Source of the DNA: Betaproteobacteria bacterium HGW-Betaproteobacteria-3
GTDB lineage: Bacteria; Pseudomonadota; Gammaproteobacteria; Burkholderiales; Burkholderiaceae_C
Direction: 5' to 3'
Length of the DNA: 64,000 nucleotides
NCBI GenBank assembly: GCA_002842205.1
Contig: PHCI01000004.1
Coordinates: 62,001-126,000 of the forward strand
Shown here piece by piece: positions 17,894-26,956 of this stretch. The position numbers were made by a program, and so were the translations under genes. The notes under the pieces are model-generated. The model did no database searches, was not told the origin of the DNA, and saw only the letters and a program-made list of their open reading frames with translations. Within the stretch, counting starts at the first letter, position 1. Every line of letters begins with the position of its first letter.

Positions 17894-19759
17894 ATGAAAT
17901 GCCGTTGGGTGCACAGGCTGGCATGGTTGCCAGCCTTTTTTGTGGCAACCACAGGGTGGCAGGCGGGGTGGGTGGGTCAGGCTCTTGCCCAGGAGCCGCC
18001 CGCCAGCGATGCCGTGCCTGCCCCCGCAGCCACGCCCGCCGCCTTTGTGCTGGAAGTGCGCGCCACTGACGACATCCGAGATTACCTGGAGCGCCACCTG
18101 GAGCTGCAACGCTACCGCGACCTGGTCGACCTGGACGACAACGAACTGGCCCGCCTGACGGTGGCCGCAGGCCAGAACACCCGGGAACTGCTGGGCACGC
18201 TCGGCTATTTTTCGCCGCAGATTGACCTGGCGCTGCAGCCAGCCGCGCCAGGCGCGGCACGCACCGTGGTGATCACGGTGGACCCGGGCGTCACCACCCG
18301 GGTGGGCCTGGTGGACATCCAGTTTGCCGGGGCCATTGGCACTGACGAAGCCGCGACCGAACAGCGTCGGCTGATCCGGGCCGGCTGGGCATTGCGCCGC
18401 GGCATGCCCTTCACCCAGACCGACTGGGACGCTGCCAAGACCGCCGCACTGCGCGAACTCACACGCCAGCGCTACCCCACCGGCACCATCACCTCGAGCC
18501 ACGCCGAGATCGACACCGACACGCACAGCGCAAAGCTGAGCCTCACCCTCGATTCCGGCCCGTTGTACCGGGTCGGCACCGTGCAGATCGAAGGCATCGA
18601 GCGCTACGAAGACACGTTGGCGCGACGCTTGGCGCGCATCCCGTCCGGCGACGAATACGACCAGTCCCGGTTGCTGGAAGCCCAGCAGCGCTTGATGGAC
18701 AGCGGCTATTTCGACTCGGCCCTGGTGACCCTGGACACCTCCGGCGATCCGGCCGCCGCCCCGGTGAAAGTGCAGGTGCGCGAGGCGAAGATGCAGAAGA
18801 TCACCCTCGGCGTGGGCGCCAGCACCGACGCCGGGCCGCGCGTGACGGTCGAGCACCGGCACCACAAGGTGCCTGGCATTGGCTGGAGCGCTCTCACCAA
18901 ACTGTCGATCGACCGCGAGACCCAGTCGCTGGGCACCGAACTGCTGTCGCGACCTGAAGAGAGCGGCTGGCGCTGGCTCAATTCGGCGCTGTTCCAGAAG
19001 CAGACCTCGGGCAGCTTTGACGTCTACAGCCAGCGCTATCGCCTGGGCCGCACCCAGGCCGGCGAGCGCATCGACCGCAATGTTTTCGCCGAATACGACC
19101 GGGCGCGCACCGCGGGTGTGGGCGTCAACGACACCGCCGAATCCCTGAGCACCACGTACGCCTGGACCCAGCGCAACTTTGACAGCATCCCCTTCCCATC
19201 GAGCGGCTACGGCCTGTCGGTCGAGCTGGGCACCGGCATCACCTTGCGCAGCGGCGGCAACCCCTATGTGCGCAACGTCACCCGCTGGCTGGGCTACTGG
19301 TCGCTGGCCGACAGCGAGCGCATCACCCGCTCGGTGCTGCGCTCCGGGCGCATCGCCGTGCGGCTCGAAGGGGGCGCCGTGGTGGCCCGCAGCGAGGCCC
19401 GTATCCCCGACACCCAGCTGTTCCTGACCGGCGGCGACAACACCGTGCGCGGCTACTCGCTGCGCAGCATTGGCACCCGGCTGCCCACGGGCCAGACGAC
19501 GGCCGGGCGCTACCTGGCCGTGGGCAGCGTGGAATGGCAACGCCCGATCACGGTCAACGACCGTCTGACCGAATGGGAGAGCACGCTGTTTGTGGACGCC
19601 GGTGCCGTGGCCGACCAGCCCGGCAACCTCAAGCCGCGCGTGGGCGTGGGCACCGGCGTGCGCTGGCGCAGCCCGGTCGGCCCGCTGCAGATGGACGTGG
19701 CTTATGGTGTCACCCCCCGGCAACTGCGCCTGCACCTGAGCGTGGGGTTCACTTTCTGA
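17894..19759 (+). CDS. tamA: Outer-membrane translocation/assembly module TamA (BamA family)
   Basis: A 621-residue Omp85-family protein. It has a signal peptide (cleavage after about QALAQ, residue 33), POTRA domains in the first 300 residues and a 16-strand beta-barrel ending in LHLSVGFTF, the C-terminal beta-signal with terminal Phe. TGGDNTVRGYSLRS is the barrel motif lining the lid loop. With TamB it inserts autotransporters and other proteins into the outer membrane and aids phospholipid transport. The start lies five bases after the VWA stop, and the gene overlaps tamB by one base. Confidence 0.93.
   Translation: MKCRWVHRLAWLPAFFVATTGWQAGWVGQALAQEPPASDAVPAPAATPAAFVLEVRATDDIRDYLERHLELQRYRDLVDLDDNELARLTVAAGQNTRELLGTLGYFSPQIDLALQPAAPGAARTVVITVDPGVTTRVGLVDIQFAGAIGTDEAATEQRRLIRAGWALRRGMPFTQTDWDAAKTAALRELTRQRYPTGTITSSHAEIDTDTHSAKLSLTLDSGPLYRVGTVQIEGIERYEDTLARRLARIPSGDEYDQSRLLEAQQRLMDSGYFDSALVTLDTSGDPAAAPVKVQVREAKMQKITLGVGASTDAGPRVTVEHRHHKVPGIGWSALTKLSIDRETQSLGTELLSRPEESGWRWLNSALFQKQTSGSFDVYSQRYRLGRTQAGERIDRNVFAEYDRARTAGVGVNDTAESLSTTYAWTQRNFDSIPFPSSGYGLSVELGTGITLRSGGNPYVRNVTRWLGYWSLADSERITRSVLRSGRIAVRLEGGAVVARSEARIPDTQLFLTGGDNTVRGYSLRSIGTRLPTGQTTAGRYLAVGSVEWQRPITVNDRLTEWESTLFVDAGAVADQPGNLKPRVGVGTGVRWRSPVGPLQMDVAYGVTPRQLRLHLSVGFTF
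17915..17941 (+). terminator. Intrinsic terminator-like hairpin inside the tamA signal-peptide codons
   Basis: AGGCTGGCA, loop TGGT and TGCCAGCCT form a perfect 9-bp stem followed directly by five or six T residues. It lies 26 bases after the VWA stop codon but within codons 8-16 of tamA. It could terminate the upstream operon or attenuate tamA. The structure is seen directly; function is inferred. Confidence 0.6.
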
Positions 19760-22700
19760 TGGATCATTTCGCTGCGCCCCCGCCGGCCGGTGCGCCCCTG
19801 CCGCCCGCCCCGCCGACCCCACCCGCAGCACGCCGGGGGCCCTCGCGCGGGCGGCGCACGCTGCGCGGCCTGGTCGTGGGCGTCGTGCTGCTGGCCGCGC
19901 TCGTCGCCCTGATCGGCATCGGGGCGTGGCTGTGGAGCGGCAGCGCGCAGTCGCTGGCGCAAACGATGCAACTGGCCGCCCGCCAACTGCCCGCCGGTCA
20001 AACCCTGCAGGTTGAAGGCGTGAGCGGCACGTTGCGTGACGGCGGCCGAATCGCCCTGCTGCGCTGGGAGCGCAACGGGCTCAGCGTCGAAGCCCGTGAC
20101 GTGGTCATCGCCTGGGCCTGGCCGCGCCTGCCCGCGCTGCTGCGCGAGCGTCGGCTCGAACTGCAGACACTGGACATCGGGCAACTGGCGATTGACGACC
20201 GCAGCCCCCCGTCCGCGCAAGCCTTCGTGCCCCCCGCCGATCTCACGCTGCCCCTGGCGGTGGACGTGCCGCTCAGGATCGGCACCCTGACCGTCGCCGG
20301 GCCCACCGCTCTGCAGGCCAGCGGCATGGCCGCGCACTACCGCTTTGACGGCAGCCACCACACGCTGGACCTGGCCGCGCTGCAGCTCGCCGCAGGCCAT
20401 TACCGCGGCACCGCACGGCTGCTGGCGCGCGCACCGCTCACGCTGGACGCCCAACTGCAGGGCGAAGTCAGCGCGCCGCTGCCGGGCACCCGACAGCCGT
20501 TGCCATTGACCGCCAGCGCCACCGTGCATGGCCCACTGGGTGGCGCCGATGCCCTGCTGGCGGTGCAGGCGCAACTGCAACCGGCGCAGGCGGGCGCTTC
20601 AACCCCCATGCAGGCCACGGTATCGGCCAGCGTCGCACCCTGGGCCGCCCAGCCGGTGCATGAGGCCCACGCGGCCTTTGCCCGCCTGAACGTGGCCGCG
20701 CTCTGGCCCGGCCAGCCCCAAACCCTGCTGAGCGGCCAGATCGACGTGACACCCGTGAGCGGACCGCCCGCGGCCTGGCGGGTGCGGGGCCAGATCGCCA
20801 ATGCGCTGCCCGGCCCGCTGGACCGCCAGCGCCTGCCGGTGCAGCGCCTGCAGATCGACGGCGTGCTGGAGGCCAGCCGCCTGAACGTGACCCGGCTGGA
20901 GGCCGACGCGGCCGGCGGGCGCGTGGACTTGCAAGGCCAATGGGTGGGGGTCGGCACGGCGGGCACCACCCACCTGCCCACCACGGGTTGGCAAGGCACC
21001 GTCACGGCCAGCGGAATCAACCCCGCCGCCGTGCACAGCCAGATCGCGCCGGCCATGCTGGACGGAAAGCTGGTGGCGCGGGCCGAACCGGGCGCCATTG
21101 TGTTTGACGCGCAATTGCAGCCCGCGGCGCGACAACCCGCCAACTCCGCGTTGCAGGGCCTGCAACTGACCTCGGCCCACGTGCAGGGCCGCTGGCGCGG
21201 TGGCCTGGACGGCACGCTCCAGTTGCAGGCCGTGCAGGCCACCACCCCGGACGCCCGGCTCGACGGCCAGCTCGACATCGAACTGGCCAGCCGGGCCACC
21301 CGTGGCACGCTGCGGCTCACCCTGCCCGGCGCGCAGGCCGATGTGGCGGGCCACCTGAGCGCCGCCGACGGCACCGGCGAATGGACCCTGCGCGTCAGCG
21401 ACGCCGCCCCGGCCCTGCGCTGGCTGGCCAGCCTGCCCGGTGGCGCAGCGGCCGTGGGGCCGCTCACCGCGCGCGGCAACGGCAGCTTCACGGGACGCTG
21501 GCGGGGCGGCTGGCAAGGCGGCGGCAGCGCGCTGCAGCTGGACGCGCAATTGCGCGCGCCACTGCTGGACCTGACCCGCGCCGGACAGCCCCCCGAAGCG
21601 GCCACCCGCCTGCGCGACCTGCAGGCCGACCTGTCCGGGCGGCTCAGCGCCTTCACGCTGCGCGCGGACGGGCAGATTCAAACCGGCACGCGTCGCAGCC
21701 AGATCCAGGCCCAGACGACGGGCGGCCTGGCAACCGGCAACGCCAACCCCGGCAAGGGCCCGCCAGGCACGGCCGGCGCGGCGCACTGGCAGGGCCAGGT
21801 GCAAGCCCTGACGCTGGCGTCGCACGACACCGTCCAGCCCGGCACCTGGACCGTGCGATTGAGCGCCCCCGTGACCTGGAGCTGGGTCGGCACCGCGTCC
21901 GGCAGCGCCCTGCAGATCGGCGCCGGTGCCGCCGCCCTGAGCGGCCCGGTGGCGGGCGACGCCACCCTGGCGTGGCAGGCCACACGCTACGCCCGCGACG
22001 GCGCACGCACCACGCTGCAATCGACCGGCCGACTGCAAGGCGTGCCACTGGGCTGGCTGGAAGTGCTGGGCAACACCCAGCTGGCGCAGCTGGGTCTGCG
22101 CGGCAGCCTGGTGTTCGACGGCGATTGGGACATCGCGCTGGCCGAACGCCTGCAGGTGCGCGCCAGCCTGGCGTGGCGCAGCGGCGATCTGAGCCTGCTG
22201 GCCGACGACGACCCCGCCGGCACTGCCAGCGCCAATACCGGCGCGGTGGCGGGTGCCGCGACCGGCATCGCCCTGCCAACCGTGCGCGGGGCGCCCGTCG
22301 CGCAACCCCGGCTCATCAGCGCCGGGGTGCGCGAGGCGCGCCTGAGCCTCACGGGCGACGGCGAAGCCCTGCACGCCGCGCTGCGCTGGGACAGCGAGCA
22401 CGCCGGGCAGGCCGAAGCCACGCTGTCCACCCGCCTGCAGCGCGTCGATGGCGGCTGGATCTGGCCAGCCGACGCCCCTCTGAGCGGTACGCTCAAGGCC
22501 CGACTGCCGCGCGTGGGGGTGTGGTCGGTGCTGGCGCCGCCGGGCTGGCGCATCCGCGGCACACTCGACGCCAGCGCCACGCTGGCCGGCACGCGCCAGG
22601 CGCCGCTGTGGCGTGGCACCCTGCAGGCCGATGACCTGGCGGTGCGCTCGGTGGTCGAGGGCATCGCGTTCTCGGACGGCGTGTTGCGCGCCACGCTCAA

Positions 22701-23901
22701 CGGCCAGCGGCTGGACATCGACACGCTCAGCCTGCACGGTGCGGCGGGCGGCGGCAGTGGTCGCCGGGCCCGCGCCAACAGCGGCGGTGGCGAACTCACG
22801 GGCAGTGGCTTTGCCGAATGGCTGCCCGCCCCCGCACCCCGTGGCGCCCCGTCGGGCACCGCAGCACCCGATGGCGCTGCGGCACCGCCGGGCGTGCTGT
22901 CACGCATTCACCTGGCGCTGGACGTGCAGGCCAAGGCACTGCGCGTGAGCGCACGGGCCGACCGCCGGATGGTGGTCAGCGGCCAGGTGCGGGCGCGCCT
23001 GACCGACGCCCAACTGGAAATCCGCGGCAATCTGCAGGCCGACCAGGCGCTGTTTGTGCTGCCCGACGAAAACGCCCCCAGCCTGGGCAGCGACGTGACC
23101 GTGCGCACCGGCGGGCGGGTCGTCTGGCCCACCACCAGCACGCCACCGGCGGGCAGCACGGCCACGGCGGTGCGGGTCATGCCCGACGTGTCGGTCACGC
23201 TCGATCTGGGCAGCGACTTCCAGGTGCAGGGCCGCGGCCTCAAGACCCGGCTGGCGGGCCAGCTCCAGCTGCGCAGCAACGCAGCCACCGCTTACCTGCC
23301 GCGCCTGCAAGGTGAAGTGCGCACCGTGCGCGGCACCTACAAGGCCTATGGCCAGCAGCTCGACATCGAGGAAGGCGTGCTGCGCTTCAGCGGCCCGTTC
23401 GACAACCCGTCGCTGGACATCCTGGCGATCCGGCCCAACCTGAGCCAGCGCGTGGGCGTGCAAATCAACGGCACCGTGCTGTCGCCGCGCGTGCGCCTGT
23501 ACGCCAGCCCCGAATTGCCCGAAGTCGAAAAACTCGCCTGGCTGGTGCTGGGCCGCAGCGCGGCCAACGGCGGCGCCGAGTCGGCCGTGCTGCAGCAGGC
23601 CGCCATGGCGCTGCTGGGTGGCAACAAGGGGGGCTTGTCGGGCGGCCTGGCGTCGGCGCTGGGGCTGGACGAACTGTCGCTGCGCGGCGCGGCCACCACG
23701 GGCGACGGCACCACCAGCGCGGCCGCCGTGACCCTGGGCAAACGCATCACGCGCGACTTTTATGTTGCCTACGAGCGCAGCCTGGCCGGCGCCCTGGGCA
23801 CCTTCTTCGTGTTTTACGACCTGACCAAACGCTTCACACTGCGCGCCCAGAGCGGCCAGCAAAGCGCGGTGGACCTGATTTTCACCATCCCCTACGACTG
23901 A
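19759..23901 (+). CDS. tamB: Translocation/assembly module inner-membrane protein TamB
   Basis: A 1380-residue protein with one N-terminal membrane anchor (LRGLVVGVVLLAALVALIGI, about residues 34-55), a long repetitive beta-rich periplasmic region of the AsmA/TamB type, and the conserved C-terminal DUF490 (TamB) domain, including GTYKAYGQQLDIEEGVLRF and DFYVAYERSLAGALGTFFV near the end. It spans the periplasm and partners TamA, which it overlaps by one base (TGATG). Length matches the family. Translation is probably coupled to tamA. Confidence 0.94.
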   Translation: MDHFAAPPPAGAPLPPAPPTPPAARRGPSRGRRTLRGLVVGVVLLAALVALIGIGAWLWSGSAQSLAQTMQLAARQLPAGQTLQVEGVSGTLRDGGRIALLRWERNGLSVEARDVVIAWAWPRLPALLRERRLELQTLDIGQLAIDDRSPPSAQAFVPPADLTLPLAVDVPLRIGTLTVAGPTALQASGMAAHYRFDGSHHTLDLAALQLAAGHYRGTARLLARAPLTLDAQLQGEVSAPLPGTRQPLPLTASATVHGPLGGADALLAVQAQLQPAQAGASTPMQATVSASVAPWAAQPVHEAHAAFARLNVAALWPGQPQTLLSGQIDVTPVSGPPAAWRVRGQIANALPGPLDRQRLPVQRLQIDGVLEASRLNVTRLEADAAGGRVDLQGQWVGVGTAGTTHLPTTGWQGTVTASGINPAAVHSQIAPAMLDGKLVARAEPGAIVFDAQLQPAARQPANSALQGLQLTSAHVQGRWRGGLDGTLQLQAVQATTPDARLDGQLDIELASRATRGTLRLTLPGAQADVAGHLSAADGTGEWTLRVSDAAPALRWLASLPGGAAAVGPLTARGNGSFTGRWRGGWQGGGSALQLDAQLRAPLLDLTRAGQPPEAATRLRDLQADLSGRLSAFTLRADGQIQTGTRRSQIQAQTTGGLATGNANPGKGPPGTAGAAHWQGQVQALTLASHDTVQPGTWTVRLSAPVTWSWVGTASGSALQIGAGAAALSGPVAGDATLAWQATRYARDGARTTLQSTGRLQGVPLGWLEVLGNTQLAQLGLRGSLVFDGDWDIALAERLQVRASLAWRSGDLSLLADDDPAGTASANTGAVAGAATGIALPTVRGAPVAQPRLISAGVREARLSLTGDGEALHAALRWDSEHAGQAEATLSTRLQRVDGGWIWPADAPLSGTLKARLPRVGVWSVLAPPGWRIRGTLDASATLAGTRQAPLWRGTLQADDLAVRSVVEGIAFSDGVLRATLNGQRLDIDTLSLHGAAGGGSGRRARANSGGGELTGSGFAEWLPAPAPRGAPSGTAAPDGAAAPPGVLSRIHLALDVQAKALRVSARADRRMVVSGQVRARLTDAQLEIRGNLQADQALFVLPDENAPSLGSDVTVRTGGRVVWPTTSTPPAGSTATAVRVMPDVSVTLDLGSDFQVQGRGLKTRLAGQLQLRSNAATAYLPRLQGEVRTVRGTYKAYGQQLDIEEGVLRFSGPFDNPSLDILAIRPNLSQRVGVQINGTVLSPRVRLYASPELPEVEKLAWLVLGRSAANGGAESAVLQQAAMALLGGNKGGLSGGLASALGLDELSLRGAATTGDGTTSAAAVTLGKRITRDFYVAYERSLAGALGTFFVFYDLTKRFTLRAQSGQQSAVDLIFTIPYD

Positions 23902-23959
23902 CGCCGCCGCACGGCCAGCCCTGGCAGCGGGCGGCGCACGCCCTACAATCCACCCCGCC

Positions 23960-24034
23960 GCCGCCGTAGTTCAATGGACAGAACGAGCGCCTCCTAAGCG
24001 CTAGATATGGGTTCGATTCCCGTCGGGGGCGCCA
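23960..24034 (+). tRNA. tRNA-Arg (anticodon CCU)
   Basis: A 75-nucleotide cloverleaf including an encoded CCA. The D arm (GTTC...GAAC), the anticodon arm AGCGC-CTCCTAA-GCGCT with anticodon CCU, and the T arm ATGGG-TTCGATT-CCCGT are well formed. The acceptor stem GCCGCCG/CGGGGGC has a G4-G69 mismatch where C4 would be expected. A TACAAT sequence about 15 bases upstream is a plausible -10 box. Confidence 0.93.
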
Positions 24035-24064
24035 CCGCCTATTCGCACCGCCCACCTCCCCTGC

Positions 24065-24919
24065 TCACCCGCCCGCCGCCTCCAGTGCCAGCACCGCCGT
24101 GGCCGTGTTGGAAATGGGGATGTGGTAGTTACCGCTCACGCGCGTGACCTTCGACCCGCCTGCCGCTGCCAGCGCGCCGCGCATGGCCAGCCACATCAGC
24201 AGTTCCACGCCCTGCGTGCCGGTTTTTTCCACCAGTTCGTGAATGCTGAACTGCGTGGCCCATTCGGGGTTGCTCGTCAGGCTGTCGATGAACTGCAGGT
24301 CGAACGCCTTGTTGATGAAGCCCGCGCGTTCGCCGTCAAGCTGGTGGCTTAAGCCCCCCGACGCGATGACCGCCACCTTCCTGTCGCTGTCCCACGACCG
24401 GATGGCCTCGCCCACGGCCTTGCCCAGGGCATAGACGCGGCGGGCCTTGGGCAGCGGAAACTGCACGGTGTTGATGCACACCGGCACCACCGTCACGGGG
24501 CAATCGCCCTCGGGCCAGAACAGCTTGAGCGGCAAGGTGCAGGCGTGGTCCACGAGCATTTCCTGGCAGCTCACCACGTCGAACTCCTGCTCGACCAGCG
24601 TGTTGATGAGGTGCCACGACAGCCCCACCTCACCCTTGAACGGCGGCAGCGTCGGGATGCCCCAGCCTTCATCGGCGTTGTGGTATTCGGGCGCGGCGCC
24701 CACGGCAAAGGTGGGCATCTTGTCGAGGAAGAAGTTCAGGCCGTGGTCGTTGTAGAACAGCACGACGACGTCGGGCTTTTTCTCGGCCAGCCAGGCGTGG
24801 ATGGGCGGAAAACCGTCAAAAAAAGGCTTCCAGTACGGGTCGTTCTGCAAACCCTTGTGGATCGCGCCGCCGATGGCGGGAATGTGGGAAGTGCCGAGGC
24901 CACCGATGAGTTGTGCCAT
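24065..24919 (-). CDS. ligB: Protocatechuate 4,5-dioxygenase beta subunit (LigB family extradiol dioxygenase)
   Basis: A 284-residue class III extradiol dioxygenase catalytic subunit, cleaving protocatechuate or a close analogue (gallate, 3-O-methylgallate) between C4 and C5. Non-haem iron ligands are H12 (GTSHIPAIG), H59 (YNDHGLNFF) and E239 (GTQGVEL); the catalytic base is H192 (ASGGLSHQL). The ATG at 24919 follows AAGGAGACCTGTAC. It starts 16 bases after the alpha-subunit gene stops, so they form one operon. No downstream 4,5-cleavage pathway genes are adjacent, so substrate identity is uncertain. Confidence 0.88.
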   Translation of the reverse strand: MAQLIGGLGTSHIPAIGGAIHKGLQNDPYWKPFFDGFPPIHAWLAEKKPDVVVLFYNDHGLNFFLDKMPTFAVGAAPEYHNADEGWGIPTLPPFKGEVGLSWHLINTLVEQEFDVVSCQEMLVDHACTLPLKLFWPEGDCPVTVVPVCINTVQFPLPKARRVYALGKAVGEAIRSWDSDRKVAVIASGGLSHQLDGERAGFINKAFDLQFIDSLTSNPEWATQFSIHELVEKTGTQGVELLMWLAMRGALAAAGGSKVTRVSGNYHIPISNTATAVLALEAAGG

Positions 24920-24935
24920 GTACAGGTCTCCTTCA

Positions 24936-25283
24936 TCACTGCCCGGCCGCAACCAGCCTGGCCTTGAACTGCTCTTTGGTCAGGCCGGTCTGCTGCGCGC
25001 CGATGTCCTGCATGTCGAGCTTGAAGATGCCGGCAAACTTGGCCAGGTAATAGGCGTTGCCACCGGCCGCAATCAGTTGCAGCACGTTGCGGGCGCGGAT
25101 GGCCGCCGCCTGCGCCTCGTTCAGCCCGTACTGCCGCATGTAGGCCTCTTCGTCGGCCAGGAATGCCTTGCGGTTGGCCTCACTGTTGAATGAAAAGCAC
25201 ATTTTGTTCAGCGCATAGCCCTTTTGGGCCTGCTCGCCATCGAACGGCGTGGTGCCGGGAATTTTGGGCAACGGTGCGTGCAT
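24936..25283 (-). CDS. ligA: Protocatechuate 4,5-dioxygenase alpha subunit (LigA family)
   Basis: A 115-residue small subunit of the LigAB dioxygenase. The motif GYALNKMCFSFNSEANRKAF and the later YGLNEAQAAAIRARNVLQLIAAGGNAYYLAKF are family signatures; the subunit covers the active site of LigB. AAGGAGACC precedes the ATG. The gene diverges from a LysR regulator across an 87-base region carrying a perfect inverted repeat, suggesting that the operon is inducible by that regulator. Confidence 0.9.
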   Translation of the reverse strand: MHAPLPKIPGTTPFDGEQAQKGYALNKMCFSFNSEANRKAFLADEEAYMRQYGLNEAQAAAIRARNVLQLIAAGGNAYYLAKFAGIFKLDMQDIGAQQTGLTKEQFKARLVAAGQ

Positions 25284-25351
25284 GCGGTCTCCTTCGGCTG
25301 CGGTTGGCGTGAAAAACGCAGTGTTTCACCACCATTGCCAAAGATAAACAG

Positions 25352-25372
25352 ATGAATCATCATCTGATTCAT
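25352..25372. promoter_or_regulatory. Inverted repeat, candidate LysR operator
   Basis: ATGAATCA-N5-TGATTCAT is a perfect 8-bp inverted repeat in the ligAB/lysR divergent region. Its right arm overlaps the ATG of the LysR gene (25371), which suits autorepression. Assignment to the LysR protein is inferred from position. Confidence 0.6.
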
Positions 25373-26297
25373 GAGTAAATTCGATTGGTCAGATTTGGAC
25401 GCCCGGCTGATGCAGCTTCTGGTGGCCGTGGTCGAGGCGGGCAGCGTCACCGGCGCGGCCGCGCGGCTGGGCGTCACGCAGTCGGCCGTGAGCCATTTGC
25501 TGGACAAGCTGCGCGGCATCACCGGCGACCCGCTGTTCGTCAAAAGCGGGCGCGGCATTGTGGCCACGGCGCGCGCCGAGGCGCTGGCCGAGCAGGCGCG
25601 CGGCCTGCTGCGCCAGTTGCAGCAGTTCGCCGCCAGCGCCCACTTCGACCCTGCCACCTGGCAGACCACGCTGACCATCGCGGCCAACGATTTCCAGCGC
25701 GACCTGCTGCTGCCCGCGCTGGCCGCCCGCCTGCGCGAGGCCGCACCCGGCGTGGCATTGCGCGTGATCCATTCGACCATTCCCCGGCTGGAGATGCTGC
25801 GCAACGACGAATGCCAGCTCGTCATCAGCCCGCGCCCGCCCGACGGCGCCGACATCGTGCAAAAACGCCTGTTTGAAGACCCCTACCGCGTGTTCTATGA
25901 CCCGGCCGTGCGCGCCGCCCCCGCCACCCAGGCCGAATACCTGGCCGCCGACCACGCCACCGTGCTCTACGAGCCGCGCCGCAGCCTCGACCTGGACCAG
26001 CACCTGGCCGCCCGGGGCCTGGTGCGGCGCTTTGCGGTGATGGTGCCCGCCTTCAGCGCGCTGCCCGCGTTCATCCGCGGCACGCCGCTGCTGGCCACCG
26101 TGCCCGGCCTGCTGGCGCATTCCACCTTGCTGGGCCTGGCCAGCGCGCCACCGCCCGTGGCCTGCCCGACCATGCCCATGTACCTGATCTGGCACACCCG
26201 CTACCAGCAGGACGCGGCGCACCAGTGGCTGCGTGCGCAACTGCAGGCTGTGGTGGCGCCGGTGATGGCGCGGGTGCGGGCTGTCACTGCGGCGTAA
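25371..26297 (+). CDS. LysR family transcriptional regulator
   Basis: A 308-residue LysR-type regulator. The N-terminal winged HTH reads LLVAVVEAGSVTGAAARLGV then TQSAVSHLLDKLR (about residues 16-48), and the rest is the two-lobed effector-binding domain. It is transcribed divergently from ligAB, the usual arrangement for a regulator of an adjacent aromatic-ring cleavage operon. A perfect inverted repeat overlaps its own start. The inducer is probably an aromatic acid, by inference from the neighbours. Confidence 0.9.
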   Translation: MSKFDWSDLDARLMQLLVAVVEAGSVTGAAARLGVTQSAVSHLLDKLRGITGDPLFVKSGRGIVATARAEALAEQARGLLRQLQQFAASAHFDPATWQTTLTIAANDFQRDLLLPALAARLREAAPGVALRVIHSTIPRLEMLRNDECQLVISPRPPDGADIVQKRLFEDPYRVFYDPAVRAAPATQAEYLAADHATVLYEPRRSLDLDQHLAARGLVRRFAVMVPAFSALPAFIRGTPLLATVPGLLAHSTLLGLASAPPPVACPTMPMYLIWHTRYQQDAAHQWLRAQLQAVVAPVMARVRAVTAA

Positions 26298-26384
26298 CAG
26301 CGGTGTTTTGCGTGACTTAATGCCTCAGGTTGTGGCGCGGCGCGGCCGAAAAGCCTTGCACACAGACTTTTTGCAAAGCCCGCC

Positions 26385-26741
26385 ATGGAACACGCCAGCT
26401 ACAACGACATCCGCGAAAGCGCCCGCTCCTTCATGGCCACGGCCCAACCGGCGCCCGACGGTCATGGCCCCGACGCCACCCTGTGCGAGTGCATCGCCCC
26501 CTACGGCTACATCCTGCGCACCGTGCAACGCAAATGGGCCACCAGCGAGCTCGATGAATTCCTGCACAGCGTGATGAAGGAAAGCGCCGAAAGCGCCCAC
26601 CGCGGCTTCGAGCTGATCGACTTTGTGGCCGCCGAAGCCTTGCTGAGCCTGATGAAAGCCAACGCCCACGCCATCGAACTCAAGGCCAGCCACCGCGCGC
26701 CCGCCGCGGCGCGCAATTGGCACGATGGCTATGTGCCGTGA
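26385..26741 (+). CDS. Hypothetical protein
   Basis: A 118-residue soluble, mostly helical protein starting MEHASYNDIRESARSFMAT. It has two cysteines close together (LCECIAPYG) and a HRAPAAARNWHDGYVP C-terminus. No known domain was recognised. Codon use is like the surrounding genes, which supports it as a real gene rather than noise. It lies 87 bases after the LysR gene on the same strand and is convergent with the enoyl-CoA hydratase gene. Confidence 0.6.
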   Translation: MEHASYNDIRESARSFMATAQPAPDGHGPDATLCECIAPYGYILRTVQRKWATSELDEFLHSVMKESAESAHRGFELIDFVAAEALLSLMKANAHAIELKASHRAPAAARNWHDGYVP

Positions 26742-26956
26742 GTGGGATGAGTGGCAGACAGGGCGGCGCCCGGCGGCCCTGAAAAACCTCGCAAGTGCTT
26801 GGGCGATCGCGCACGCACGAGGTCCGTCATCGCTTGAAAAAGACGCCGCTTGAATGACCTACGGATGCACTTCGTACGCGATTTTATGAACAAAATTGGC
26901 AGTTAGTCCCCGTAAATATTCAATAGTTAGCTATCACCATCATAGCAATTGACGCC
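26742..26956. other. Intergenic region between convergent genes
   Basis: About 215 bases with no supportable gene. It is more AT-rich than its flanks and ends in a degenerate copy of the dispersed repeat (26907-26955). No clear terminator was seen. Confidence 0.6.
26907..26955 (-). repeat. Dispersed hairpin repeat, degenerate copy 4
   Basis: CCCCGTAAATATTCAATAG then TTAGCTATCACC resembles the minus-orientation copies at 35364 and 32180. It ends at the stop codon of the enoyl-CoA hydratase gene. Match is partial. Confidence 0.5.
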